A DNA stretch of 64,000 bases from Bimastos eiseni. Lineage: Eukaryota > Annelida > Clitellata > Crassiclitellata > Lumbricidae. This document shows positions 63,251 to 64,000 of this stretch, in pieces. The position numbers and the translations under genes are program-made. The notes under the pieces were generated by a model that saw only the letters and a list, made by a program, of their open reading frames with translations, made no database searches and had not been told where the DNA came from. Location of the stretch: assembly GCA_959347315.1 (NCBI GenBank), contig OY365810.1:3613467-3677466 (forward strand). The letters are read 5' to 3'. How positions within the stretch are numbered: the first letter of the stretch is position 1; every line of letters begins with the position of its first letter.

Positions 63251-64000
63251 AGCAAAGGTTGTTCACATCGAAGGAATTTCTTTTGAGCAGTTCATTGATG
63301 CGGATCCTTTCGCATAAAATAGCTCGGTGTGGGTGTTGAAATGACGATTGGTGGAAAACGAAACCAATAATTTGTATAGGCCTAATAGGCCATGCGTAAC
63401 GTTGGCGTTGGAGAACTTCTCATGGCGAGTACAGAGCAGAGCTAAACCACCCTTAATGCCTTCTTACAATAATTTGCCACCATTAATAGCCACGCTTAGC
63501 TTGAGGCTAGGATAGGAAACTTAGTATGAGTAGAAAGCCCAGACATTCGTTTAGCTAATGCTACATTAGACAACAAAGATGAGCTAGTTTATCCTTTTCA
63601 AATTTCACTCAATTCTCAAGAAGGCTGGCTAGGCATTTTCCATTTCAAAATTGTACCAAACTTCAAATGCACTTTTCTCGAAATAATGTTTGAACAACTG
63701 AACTATGAGTTTTACTCATAACTATGGACAAGAACATCAAAAGAACAACAAAGTTAGCGTCATTTTAAAAGAAGATACTTTGTCCTTTAAAATGGCATGA
63801 CATTAAAATTGCATAAAAATCCGACTTACAACTGTTTTTTGGTCAGTTGGGTCAACTCATTCCATAGTCTATATTACAAGCCATGCAGCTTGTATTAAGC
63901 ACTTCTGATATTAGCGACCGAGTACTCGGCTCTAAAACTACTCGATAGTGGCAGCCTTATCTATCACTCTACCCCCACCCTATTACTCTGCGAGCCATGA
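63251..64000. other. No gene recognised
   Basis: AT-rich unique sequence up to the window end. Confidence 0.4.

Overview
The window reads as animal nuclear DNA. It contains multi-exon genes with GT-AG introns, a beta-tubulin gene, a nuclear-encoded mitochondrial RCC1-like gene, Ig and CARD domains, and many decayed LINE, SINE and Tc1-type remnants. The very frequent TAGGCCTA-type palindrome, the (TGAATGAA)n-tailed repeats and the CARD-bearing membrane protein suggest a marine invertebrate, perhaps an echinoderm or another invertebrate deuterostome. I cannot fix the taxon from sequence alone.

Layout. 1-7.7 kb holds decayed LINE fragments, GTCTCG hexamer arrays and trinucleotide repeats. 8.1-20.5 kb (minus strand) holds the most interesting locus: a nine-exon gene that reads as signal peptide, three Ig domains, one transmembrane helix, a short basic segment, an acidic linker, two CARD domains and an unrecognised C-terminal exon. 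Every internal junction is phase 1 and the joined exons give 755 codons including the stop. The third Ig exon has an in-frame TGA exactly where the core tryptophan should be, and skipping that exon keeps the frame. 21-29 kb is mobile-element debris (RTE-like and CR1/Jockey-like reverse transcriptase, Tc1/mariner transposase, another transposase tail). 29.6-33.2 kb (minus) holds a probable relative of the Ig/CARD gene reduced to a short stalk, a transmembrane exon and a basic cytoplasmic exon. Its putative 5' region resembles sequence at 23.1-23.4 kb upstream of the Ig/CARD gene and sits inside a perfect 102-bp inverted repeat.

35.3-36.7 kb (minus) is a complete NHL-type beta-propeller gene with a TATA box and a 5' untranslated exon. 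39.8-40.7 kb (minus) holds a tentative small secreted helical protein whose stop codon comes from a SINE. 41.9-51.4 kb (minus) is a complete 12-exon RCC1L (WBSCR16) orthologue of 458 residues, its introns loaded with SINE copies and a degenerate ~14-bp tandem array. 50.5-55.2 kb carries repeated copies of an element with the CCCGGCGTTGCCCGG motif. 57.2-61.6 kb (plus) is a complete 4-exon beta-tubulin gene of 447 residues; its third exon is bracketed by a perfect 66-bp inverted repeat. The last 2 kb holds a MITE-like element and a tRNA-derived SINE.

The joins were made by eye from splice consensus, phase and family similarity. Those of RCC1L and tubulin are supported along their length by the known proteins. 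The joins of the Ig/CARD gene rest on phase and splice sites and need transcript support.
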